64,000 bases of DNA from Bacteroidaceae bacterium (GTDB taxonomy: Bacteria; Bacteroidota; Bacteroidia; Bacteroidales; Bacteroidaceae), in NCBI GenBank assembly GCA_024699495.1, contig JAILPK010000037.1:114457-178456 (forward strand), given 5' to 3'. The notes beneath the pieces were generated by a model, which was given only the letters and a program-made list of their open reading frames with translations, made no database searches and was not told the origin of the DNA. Numbering within the stretch: the stretch's first letter is position 1; every line of letters begins with the position of its first letter. Below are positions 18,957 to 27,180 of this stretch, piece after piece. A program made the position numbers and the translations under genes.

Positions 18957-19709
18957 TCATTTTGCCTGCGACTGTTCGGAGGCAATTCTCTGCTGTTTGT
19001 AATCGTAGCTATGACGCCCCTCGGCGCGAAAGTCGCGATGATAGCGTTCAAGTACCTCGTGATAGACTTGGTCGTAAGCGGGTATGAAAAGGTCGTCGCC
19101 CGCTTCGAGATGTTCTATTATATCCTTGGCCAAGGGATTGACGGCATCCATGTCTGTATGGCAGCCTCCGTTGAATCCTGTTCCACGAATACTGCCTGGC
19201 GAAACATTTAGGATACGGTTGTGTGTTCCCGCTTTCTCCAGCTCTACGTTTATACTCTCAATGAAAATTTTGAGGGCAGCCTTGGTCGCTCCATAAACGG
19301 CGAAGAAAGGCGAGGACATGAAACCGGCGATGCTTACCATAACCCCCAGGCGGAATGTATCAGGAGACTCCAAACGGGAGTAGAAACGGTGGATTAGCCG
19401 CATCACTGACAGTTGATTGACCATGACTGAATCCGTGACATACTGCTCGGAGACATCGCGAAAAAGGGCTAAACGGCCAAATCCGGCCGTAATCATAACC
19501 ACGTCAACATCAGCGAAGCGGTCAAAGAGGGAATAGTCAGCCTGATTCAAATCCAGCTGAAAGGATTCCATCTTCGGAAGAACATGCTCAGTAGGCAGAG
19601 GAGACTTGTCCACGATAAACACATTCTCCACCTGCTCTTCCTGTGCATAAAGTCTGGCTATAGCCAAACCTATGCCTCCTGCGCCACCGACCACAAGGAC
19701 TTTTTTCAT
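18957..19709 (-). CDS. short-chain dehydrogenase/reductase
   Basis: This 250-residue Rossmann-fold oxidoreductase has the cofactor loop GGAGGIG (8-14), catalytic Ser126 and YGATK with Y139 and K143. It overlaps the upstream cytidylyltransferase gene by 4 bp, which suggests paired action. In ribitol- and glycerol-phosphate pathways such a pair reduces a sugar phosphate and activates the alcohol with CTP. It lies 35 bases before licD. Confidence 0.85.
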   Translation of the reverse strand: MKKVLVVGGAGGIGLAIARLYAQEEQVENVFIVDKSPLPTEHVLPKMESFQLDLNQADYSLFDRFADVDVVMITAGFGRLALFRDVSEQYVTDSVMVNQLSVMRLIHRFYSRLESPDTFRLGVMVSIAGFMSSPFFAVYGATKAALKIFIESINVELEKAGTHNRILNVSPGSIRGTGFNGGCHTDMDAVNPLAKDIIEHLEAGDDLFIPAYDQVYHEVLERYHRDFRAEGRHSYDYKQQRIASEQSQAK

Positions 19710-20167
19710 TTCTTTACTATCACATTAGGATTAACCCTTGCCTCGACCTTCGACCTCATATCATGGTAGGAGTCAAGAATCTCCTGCTTTATCTTGCTGG
19801 AACTTACTCCATCCCCATAGGGGAAGTAGAAGACTGTGACCCCGAGTTCTTTGAGATAATCATATTTGCCTGTCCAATCATCACCTACGACGAACACATC
19901 AATGTTGAGTTTCCTGACGATTTCAGTATGGTCAAGAGAGCGCTGCGGAATTACCACATCAGGGTATTTCAACGACTCTATGATTGCCAGACGCTCTTCG
20001 AAGGGGATTACAGGGGGACGCTTGTAAGAACACACCAACTCATCGGTGCTGACACCAACGATAAGTGTGTCACCAAGACCACGTGCGTATTTTATCATCT
20101 TGAGATGATTGGAATGAAACATATCAAATGTCCCTGAGGTATATACCACTATCTTACCGTTATACAT
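19706..20167 (-). CDS. TagD-like cytidylyltransferase
   Basis: This 153-residue protein is a small nucleotidyltransferase with YTSGTFDMFHSNH at the N-terminus and SSSKIKQEI near the C-terminus, the two signatures of glycerol-3-phosphate cytidylyltransferases (TagD). The first signature reads HSNH (18-21) where TagD has HxGH, so the third position is altered. It would make a CDP-alcohol for the LicD transferase. The start is the only ATG consistent with the fold. A 68-bp gap separates it from the acyltransferase gene. Confidence 0.82.
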   Translation of the reverse strand: MYNGKIVVYTSGTFDMFHSNHLKMIKYARGLGDTLIVGVSTDELVCSYKRPPVIPFEERLAIIESLKYPDVVIPQRSLDHTEIVRKLNIDVFVVGDDWTGKYDYLKELGVTVFYFPYGDGVSSSKIKQEILDSYHDMRSKVEARVNPNVIVKK

Positions 20168-20235
20168 ATCTTTACTTAATAATGGTTATTACTATATCTG
20201 TTTATATCTCTGACTACTATCTGCTGAAACCAAAA

Positions 20236-21354
20236 TCAGCGTCCAAAAAACCACTTTTTATAGAAGGGGCTGACGCGAATTATGTTTGATGCCAAGAGGG
20301 AGAAGGCAACAACAACAATTGCCATAGCGAGCGGAATTATTGTCTCAAGGACAAAATTACGCCCTGCTGTCTTCAGCCAAGCTCCGACCATGGGCAAGGT
20401 GGGAATGAAAAAATAATGAAGGAGATAGACATCGAGGGTGCGCGTTCCAATATACTGAAGAGAGGCTCCCACCCAACGGTCGCGCGTGAACCAATGCTCA
20501 TAATACCGGAAAAACATAACAACGATGAATACCAGCGAATATATCGCTATTGTGCGCGGAAGGTTGGCCCACTGCAAACGGAAGTGATGCAAATGGAAGT
20601 TCTCTGCGCAACAGATGAAAGCAAGGAATAGGACTATAGGATAGAACCAAGCCGTATCCATCAGAGTTGTGATACGGTTCCAATAGCGATGGACAAGGAT
20701 TCCCGCCACAAAAAACTGGAAGTATTCTGCTGTTCGAACCAAACTGCTATACTGCCAAAACGGAGCCTTGTGCCAAGAGAACCATGACGGCATATAGAGC
20801 GTTGCATATATACAGACTGAGATAAGCCATACTACAATCCATGGCCATGCCCCTTTTATACGGAATCTCTCCAAAATATATGCTATAATGTAGTATATGA
20901 TAAACATGTGCAGCAACGACCAGCAGAACCAATACCCGCCCTTTACGGGGCTTCGCATTGCCCATTCGAAGGCTTTCCAAAAATCAGGATACAAAAGCAA
21001 CAGGTTTGCCAAGAGGAATACAATGGTTGGTATCATCTGCACCTTAAACTTCTTCCACAACATGGAAGCGAGATAGTCACCCGTCCATACAGCAGACGCC
21101 TTATATGCCAAGAATCCGCTGATGAAGAAGAAAGTGGGCATGCGGAAAAGCATCATGAATGTGAGTGACGTCCCCTTCTGAACGTTTCCGTTGAATCCCA
21201 TAGTGAATACGTGATACATCACCACCAACAACATCGTGAAGCCACGCAGTGCATCAAGCCATTGCATGCGGGATGAAGCTACTCCAACCTGTCCTACCCC
21301 ACCGGGATTGGGAGCAGATAAAATCTGACTGGATGTATTCATTTCCTGACTCAT
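20236..21354 (-). CDS. acyltransferase family 3 membrane protein
   Basis: This 372-residue polytopic membrane protein begins its domain with MQWLDALRGFTMLLVVMYH, the Acyl_transf_3 signature with the catalytic His, followed by about ten helices. Such proteins O-acetylate surface polysaccharides. The first 29 residues include APNPGGVGQVG, encoded by a GC-rich near-palindrome like the short repeats described elsewhere in this window. The ATG of residue 30 is therefore an alternative, more ancestral start. Confidence 0.85.
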   Translation of the reverse strand: MSQEMNTSSQILSAPNPGGVGQVGVASSRMQWLDALRGFTMLLVVMYHVFTMGFNGNVQKGTSLTFMMLFRMPTFFFISGFLAYKASAVWTGDYLASMLWKKFKVQMIPTIVFLLANLLLLYPDFWKAFEWAMRSPVKGGYWFCWSLLHMFIIYYIIAYILERFRIKGAWPWIVVWLISVCIYATLYMPSWFSWHKAPFWQYSSLVRTAEYFQFFVAGILVHRYWNRITTLMDTAWFYPIVLFLAFICCAENFHLHHFRLQWANLPRTIAIYSLVFIVVMFFRYYEHWFTRDRWVGASLQYIGTRTLDVYLLHYFFIPTLPMVGAWLKTAGRNFVLETIIPLAMAIVVVAFSLLASNIIRVSPFYKKWFFGR

Positions 21355-21424
21355 AATTGGTTCCCTTTTTTGTTTAAAATCTTCTTTTGCAGAATGTCTT
21401 CATTTCCAAAGTTGGTTATTTTGT

Positions 21425-22360
21425 TTAATCAGTTGTCCACAACCCTGATTCGTAGGGGGCTTCAGTATTACGCCGAACCACCTCGAACGGATGGCCGGAG
21501 ATGGCTGCAGCCATCTCGCTGTAAGTGCTGCCCGCTGAACCATAGATGATACTTGTGCGGCTCAGAGCATACATCTCAATGAGACCTTCCACAATGCCTT
21601 CTGTGCTTTCGCGGTCGGCTTTTGAATTAGAGGTAATCAAGCGAGAACCGTAACGTTCACTCATTATGGACTTGGTTGGTTCGTCGTCGGTGGCCAGATA
21701 GATGCGCGTGTCCGCATTTAATGCAATATGGGAATCTATCTTTTCCTCAAAGAGTTGAAGAGGACTTTCAGATATACTCTCCATATTGTCAGTGCGACGT
21801 ATGTGCACACCTATGGTGTGGGAAGTATAATTCACACAGCGGTCATCAATCAGATTCATTATATTGGGCTGCGGAATGAACAGACGGGAAAGAAGAACCG
21901 GATTCCACCTGAAGAAATCACGGTAAGCATGTATAACGCGGTTTCCGCCGGCACTTGCCCAAGCGAGGAAGTCAAAACCCTCAATACGCATAGGCATAAC
22001 CCTCTCGCTGAAAATCACATCTCTGAAGACAAGCTTCTGTAGAAGACGAGGAATATATAAGTTGCGCATTTGCGGCCGAGCCATAATGAGCGACTCCCAA
22101 AAAGTGGCATCGCGCAGTGAGCAAGAACATGTATCATTCACACGGGATGGCATTGCGCCTGACTGCCTGCCTCCATAATGGCTAATAGTTATCGGAGAAT
22201 GGTCTATAGGGAGAAAGAGCGTATCATAACGGCATCTCATACCCCACTGTTCCATCCACAGACACCGCACCGGCATGTCTAGATGCTCAGCCATCGCAGC
22301 AGCCGAAGCAGCAACACGCATACGGTTGCCGAGTCCACCTTCAAGAACTACTGTCAACAT
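21425..22360 (-). CDS. fucosyltransferase-like glycosyltransferase (GT11/GT23-like)
   Basis: This 311-residue protein carries GGLGNRM at 8-14 and GVHIRRTD (H187 to D192), the GDP-fucose-binding motif pair of alpha-1,2 and alpha-1,6 fucosyltransferases, and ends with YGSAGSTYSEMAA, the typical last motif of these GT-B enzymes. It overlaps the upstream flippase gene by 7 bp. It would add fucose or a related deoxysugar to the glycan exported by that flippase. The exact donor is not provable here. Confidence 0.7.
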   Translation of the reverse strand: MLTVVLEGGLGNRMRVAASAAAMAEHLDMPVRCLWMEQWGMRCRYDTLFLPIDHSPITISHYGGRQSGAMPSRVNDTCSCSLRDATFWESLIMARPQMRNLYIPRLLQKLVFRDVIFSERVMPMRIEGFDFLAWASAGGNRVIHAYRDFFRWNPVLLSRLFIPQPNIMNLIDDRCVNYTSHTIGVHIRRTDNMESISESPLQLFEEKIDSHIALNADTRIYLATDDEPTKSIMSERYGSRLITSNSKADRESTEGIVEGLIEMYALSRTSIIYGSAGSTYSEMAAAISGHPFEVVRRNTEAPYESGLWTTD

Positions 22361-23817
22361 GGCAAAGCCTCCTTATCTCTCTTTTTATTAATAATATAAG
22401 CAATACTCTCACTTAGGATTTTGGCACCGAATACCCAAAGAATTCCAATATACAAAACAACTGCGAGGAGTATCTTCAGTCCCATCCTTAGCCAACCGGC
22501 AGACATGCCGCTTGTGAGCCACCAGGATAATATCATTACCATAGCCGCAAACAGGAAAAATGGAAGGATATCACGTGCCGCGTCACTGAATCGCAGTCCT
22601 ATGAGACGACGTGCCCAGAATTGCCATACCAATACCCATAAGGTGTTAACACCGACATAGAACCAAGTCATCGCAAGAACACCATAAGAGCGCATGGCTA
22701 TCAAACCCGCCCAAATCAGAATGCAGATTACCACGCTGTTAACAAGATTAACCATGCTTTGGCCGCGGCTGATGACAAGATTGGAATAGAGCGTGACTAC
22801 GGGAGCAAAAGCGCCATAGATACACAATGTGGATAACAGCGGCGCACTATCAGACCACTTGGGAATCAGACAAAAGATGAAATCCTCAGATATGAGTGAT
22901 AGACCTAGCAGACAGGGAAACGAGACAAAGCAGGTGAAGCGCAGCATCTTACGAAATATTTCGCGAAGACGCCCCATATCTCCATTATCAGCCGAAGTCA
23001 GAGTGGGCTGAGCCACTCCGAGGACCATATTCCCAATTGTGGAAACAGCCATATCATTCCATTTGCGGGCATTGCTGAAAACCCCTGCCACGCGGGCCGT
23101 ATAAAATCGTCCCAGAAGGACTCCAAACACATTATTGTTTAGCTGCAGGAAAAGATTCTGAACAAGAAGCTTCCACGAGAAGCCCCACATCTGCCATGCG
23201 GGGCGCAGATCAATCTGCAACGTAGGTCTCCAAGGTGAATAATACCAACGCAACACCATCATTATAGTCACATAGGCAATATTCTGTATGGCCAAGGCCC
23301 AATAAGCAAAGCCGCAGAAGGCTAATACTATACCGATAATGCCGGAAAGCAAAAGCGAAACAATATTTATTATGCTGTTTTGCCGAACCATCATGTGGCT
23401 GAACATATATGCATAATGAGCTGCTCCAATGCTTACAATCCAGAAATTCAGGAATACAAATCGGGCAAGCACGGTGAGTGACGGTTCATGATAGAAGCGC
23501 GATATGGCAGGTGCAGCAAAAGACAGTATCAGATAAAGAAGAGAACCGACAATGACATCAAACCAAAAAACAGCGTTATAGTCCTCATGCTTAGCCTCTT
23601 TTTTGTTTGCCAAAGCGGCGGTGAAACCACTCTCCTGAATGCAGCCCGCCACATTACTGAACACAACCAGGATAGCCATCATGCCATAGTCCTCCTGAGA
23701 GAGCCGATTGAGCAACACAAGGCCAAATAAGGCATTGAGCAACTGCACTGCTCCCCCTGAAAGGCCTCCCCAAATGAGACCTCTCGCTGTTCGCTGCTTG
23801 AGGTTCCCTTCTTCCAT
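22354..23817 (-). CDS. wzx: Wzx/WzxC-type polysaccharide flippase
   Basis: This 487-residue integral membrane protein starts LKQRTARGLIWGGLSGGAVQ and has about 12-14 membrane helices, as in the WzxC branch of the MOP flippases. It would move lipid-linked oligosaccharides across the inner membrane. Its start lies 8 bases after the TldD-TldE gene, and its end overlaps the fucosyltransferase-like gene. No polymerase (Wzy) gene is recognised in the cluster. Confidence 0.88.
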   Translation of the reverse strand: MEEGNLKQRTARGLIWGGLSGGAVQLLNALFGLVLLNRLSQEDYGMMAILVVFSNVAGCIQESGFTAALANKKEAKHEDYNAVFWFDVIVGSLLYLILSFAAPAISRFYHEPSLTVLARFVFLNFWIVSIGAAHYAYMFSHMMVRQNSIINIVSLLLSGIIGIVLAFCGFAYWALAIQNIAYVTIMMVLRWYYSPWRPTLQIDLRPAWQMWGFSWKLLVQNLFLQLNNNVFGVLLGRFYTARVAGVFSNARKWNDMAVSTIGNMVLGVAQPTLTSADNGDMGRLREIFRKMLRFTCFVSFPCLLGLSLISEDFIFCLIPKWSDSAPLLSTLCIYGAFAPVVTLYSNLVISRGQSMVNLVNSVVICILIWAGLIAMRSYGVLAMTWFYVGVNTLWVLVWQFWARRLIGLRFSDAARDILPFFLFAAMVMILSWWLTSGMSAGWLRMGLKILLAVVLYIGILWVFGAKILSESIAYIINKKRDKEALPC

Positions 23818-23825
23818 TTATCTAT

Positions 23826-26800
23826 TTATCTTTGCAACGGATAAGTCAAAGCCGGCGGGGCTTCGGGACGCAGACTCGGTGCAGGGACCTCAATGCCGTC
23901 GAAGAGAATCGCCGCAGGAGTGATAAGCGTAACGGCGTTCTCGTTAATCTGACGGGTATTGAGCACCTGTTCCTCGGATGAGATTCCTTCCAGACGGCGC
24001 CATTTGTCTGTAGAGAATGATATTTCTGGTATGAAATAGAGAGTTTCCTTGCCTGTGCGTACATCTACCCGATAGAGGTCGGCTTTCGTCATCCCTTTGT
24101 CCCGGCGCACTATATAAGCATAGTCGTACCCTTCTGACTTGGCTGCCTTGAGCAACTGCTTACGGAGTCGTGATGTAGATTGCGTCTTCGAAGCCGTCAG
24201 ACGGAGTATGCCGGGACTGACGCTACTGCTCAAAGCTCTGTAACCCCAGTCATTGGAATGTCTCATATTGCCCGTACTTCCATTTGTCTTAAGTGCAGGA
24301 ACAGGCCCACACATCTGCTTACGCAGGATTCCATTTTCCACAAGCGTCATAGCCTGGGGGCGCACACCATAGGCATCCACGGCATAATAACCGAAGAGCG
24401 GTTCACCGTTATATACGGAGTCGGTGAGCTGACGCAAGGTGAGGCGTGAATCCATAACCTTACGCCCTATCTTTGCAGCATTGAGAGCGGAACTCTGCAA
24501 ATAATCACGATTGGCAATCAGCATGGGCTGCACATAGGTCTGCAAAAGGTTATAGGGAATTTGTGTACTTTCCATCAGCACTGGGCCTGCATAATAATCG
24601 CCATCAGTAGTTGGTGCAGAGGCCCTGGCTACAAGGAGGTCGGCCATCTTTACTATACGGGCATACAGATCGGCAGTATCTGCCATGAGAGCCTCAAATG
24701 AGGTATAAGGTGCATAAAAGGTATCATTCATCGGAACACCTCCCTTGGTTCGGGTATTTGCGCTTACGCTCACCTCAATCCAATCGTAAGGTGTCTTGAG
24801 ACGCTGCCCTTCGGAGGTGAGGCGGTAGATATCCTGTAGCTGACCGTAGATATTCACATGCGAGTTGGTCAGAGTAGGATAGCTCAAGAATATTCTGCTG
24901 AGACGTGCTGCCAGATGTTCTATCTTTTCCTTAGGTACAGTGGTAGTCTGTCGCTGAGTCACGCAGGTGACGGCCGGCAAAGGCTGCAAATCATCCAAAG
25001 CAGCTTCAGCAGGCGGCAACGGATATTTAGCCAAGCGATTCTTCTTATTGGCCTGCAGTTGGATTGATGACTTGTAAGTCATGTCGGTCAGATTCCAGAG
25101 AGTACGACGATGAGTGTCATAATCCGCATTACAAGTATAGCCACTGTTGTAATACATCTGCTCCGGCCGCGGGTCGCTGGTGCTGTGATAGTCACCTAGT
25201 TTGGCCTGCACAGAAGCCCCATATTGCCAAAGCAAAGGACGGGAAAATGTCACGGCACCCAACTCGGCTGATGTTTGGAATGGAAGGGCGCGTGAGATTG
25301 TATAGTTGTAATAGAAGGGCTTGGAGTAGGAACCCAGTTGCAGGCTGTCCCTGCTACGCTGCATCTCATCTGCCATTGCACGGAAAATGACATCATCCAA
25401 TTCTGTCTGGGTAGTAGGAGCGACTTGAGGTTCTCTGGACAAAGCAGGAGCCCTAAGGATAGGAGGCAGGTTGCGGGCCTTCTCACGTCGCTGAGTCTCA
25501 ATCTTGCTTACAAATATCATTGGTGATGTGGCGGTAACTGAAACCCATCCACTTTCAGCCCCACACTGGCCAACGAACGTGCTTGGCGTGTCACCTCCCG
25601 CAACGATATTAGAAAACATTGACAATGGAGTGCCTATCATGTCAACTCCACGCACCAGTTCATCGGGACGTCCGTCAACATAAACCCGCAGGACCTCAAG
25701 CGGAGTTACATTAAAGGAATTCAGACTTCCCCCCTCACCTGTCAGAGTATAGCCTGAGGTGACGCTTTTGAAGTAATAACCGTATTCTTTCCCCTGGCGT
25801 CTGGCCTCATCACAAAGCATTTTACGTAATTGGCTCTCGGTATATGCTTTGGTTGTCTCAACTATCAGGTTCGACTGGCGACTGACCGCATCTCCTCCGT
25901 TTGCAGTGCGGCCATGGCCGTTGCTTTGCGGGAATCCGTCTATAGGCACTCTGCTGACCAGGAAATTGCGGAGCACGCCATTTACCACGTTATCCACACG
26001 GCGGGCTCGAACGCCCTCATCATCATATTTATAGTTTCCCCAAAGATTGGAGCCTCTATATTTACTGATTGTAGGATCACAGAATACTTGGAACGTTTCG
26101 GGGAGAATACGCTCGCCTACCATCTTTTTAAATGTTTGTCCGCCGCTCTTCATCCGATGCGCCTCCAAGCGATGGCCGAAGATCTCGTGAAAGAACACTC
26201 CGCTCGCCGGACCGCTCATTATTGCCGGGCCCGAATATGGATCTGCCACAGGTGCCTTGCTCAAGGCCACGAGCCTCTCGCCTATACGTTGCGCAGATGC
26301 AATGAGGACCTCTTCTGAAGGGAGGGAGTCTATATCGAAGCTCATAAAATCTTCATATAGCGGCAACTGCATTCCGTCATCAGCCTTCATCTCAGCTGAT
26401 AACATAACGCGGACAGTCACATTGTTCTTTACTATACTTGTTCCTTCTGTATTTATAATCCACGAGCGTTCAGCCTGATAAACAAGATTTACCGAAGCAC
26501 TTGAAAAGTCCTTCCACTGGCGGAATACAGCTGAGACTCGATTGAGCCTACTCTCCCATAAACGCACCGTCTCATCGGATAGGGCATAGTTGGCCAGTGA
26601 CTCTTCGTAATAAGTTTCCATCGGCGCTTGAGAGAAGCAACCGGCCGTATCCTCGTTGTCAACTTGGGTGCGCGAACGGGATATGGCCTGTGTCAGACGG
26701 TCCTGGGCAATCTTATATCGACGCAGTGTCTCGGCCCATATATTCTGACGTATAGAAGCCGGCGACGAGCAATCCAACGGCAACGTGGCTGCTGAACCAC

Positions 26801-27122
26801 CTCGTCCGGAGCCGCTGCCTTGGGTCTCAAACTTGAAGTTGTCCAACTGAGGCGAGCCAACTCGAATCTGAGGGGTAAACGAACGCTGCCGCATCTCTGT
26901 TGAAACCTGCAGAGCGCCAAACGAAGAACTTATCTGAACAGAGTAATTCTCTGCAGCCCTGAAACTCATGAAGTAAGGTTTTATCTCCTGGCGTTGGAGT
27001 TCTTTCATATCAGCCTGCAGTTCCTCCCGCAAGATAGTTAACAGGGTGTCGCTGTCCGCAGTTGCGAAAGCTGCAATCTGCATTGCCGGCAAAAGAAACA
27101 GGATAATGAATATGCGTCGCAT
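23826..27122 (-). CDS. secreted fused TldD-TldE (PmbA)-like metallopeptidase
   Basis: This 1098-residue protein with a signal peptide (MRRIFIILFLLPAMQIAAFA) contains two tandem copies of the TldD/PmbA fold. The first (about 30-560) has the zinc-binding HEIFGH motif at 312-317 (H312, E313, H317). The second (about 580-1090) aligns in plan, with GPVLMESTQIPYNLLQTYV where the motif should be, and lacks the His/Glu residues, as in the inactive partner TldE. In Escherichia coli the two are separate cytoplasmic chains forming a heterodimer. Here both halves are joined and exported, so the substrate must lie in the envelope. The gene sits between porZ and the flippase. Confidence 0.82.
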   Translation of the reverse strand: MRRIFIILFLLPAMQIAAFATADSDTLLTILREELQADMKELQRQEIKPYFMSFRAAENYSVQISSSFGALQVSTEMRQRSFTPQIRVGSPQLDNFKFETQGSGSGRGGSAATLPLDCSSPASIRQNIWAETLRRYKIAQDRLTQAISRSRTQVDNEDTAGCFSQAPMETYYEESLANYALSDETVRLWESRLNRVSAVFRQWKDFSSASVNLVYQAERSWIINTEGTSIVKNNVTVRVMLSAEMKADDGMQLPLYEDFMSFDIDSLPSEEVLIASAQRIGERLVALSKAPVADPYSGPAIMSGPASGVFFHEIFGHRLEAHRMKSGGQTFKKMVGERILPETFQVFCDPTISKYRGSNLWGNYKYDDEGVRARRVDNVVNGVLRNFLVSRVPIDGFPQSNGHGRTANGGDAVSRQSNLIVETTKAYTESQLRKMLCDEARRQGKEYGYYFKSVTSGYTLTGEGGSLNSFNVTPLEVLRVYVDGRPDELVRGVDMIGTPLSMFSNIVAGGDTPSTFVGQCGAESGWVSVTATSPMIFVSKIETQRREKARNLPPILRAPALSREPQVAPTTQTELDDVIFRAMADEMQRSRDSLQLGSYSKPFYYNYTISRALPFQTSAELGAVTFSRPLLWQYGASVQAKLGDYHSTSDPRPEQMYYNSGYTCNADYDTHRRTLWNLTDMTYKSSIQLQANKKNRLAKYPLPPAEAALDDLQPLPAVTCVTQRQTTTVPKEKIEHLAARLSRIFLSYPTLTNSHVNIYGQLQDIYRLTSEGQRLKTPYDWIEVSVSANTRTKGGVPMNDTFYAPYTSFEALMADTADLYARIVKMADLLVARASAPTTDGDYYAGPVLMESTQIPYNLLQTYVQPMLIANRDYLQSSALNAAKIGRKVMDSRLTLRQLTDSVYNGEPLFGYYAVDAYGVRPQAMTLVENGILRKQMCGPVPALKTNGSTGNMRHSNDWGYRALSSSVSPGILRLTASKTQSTSRLRKQLLKAAKSEGYDYAYIVRRDKGMTKADLYRVDVRTGKETLYFIPEISFSTDKWRRLEGISSEEQVLNTRQINENAVTLITPAAILFDGIEVPAPSLRPEAPPALTYPLQR

Positions 27123-27180
27123 ACAAATGATTTATAGTGATTAGTGTCGCAGGATTATATCCTTTACGCTGATACTTGAA

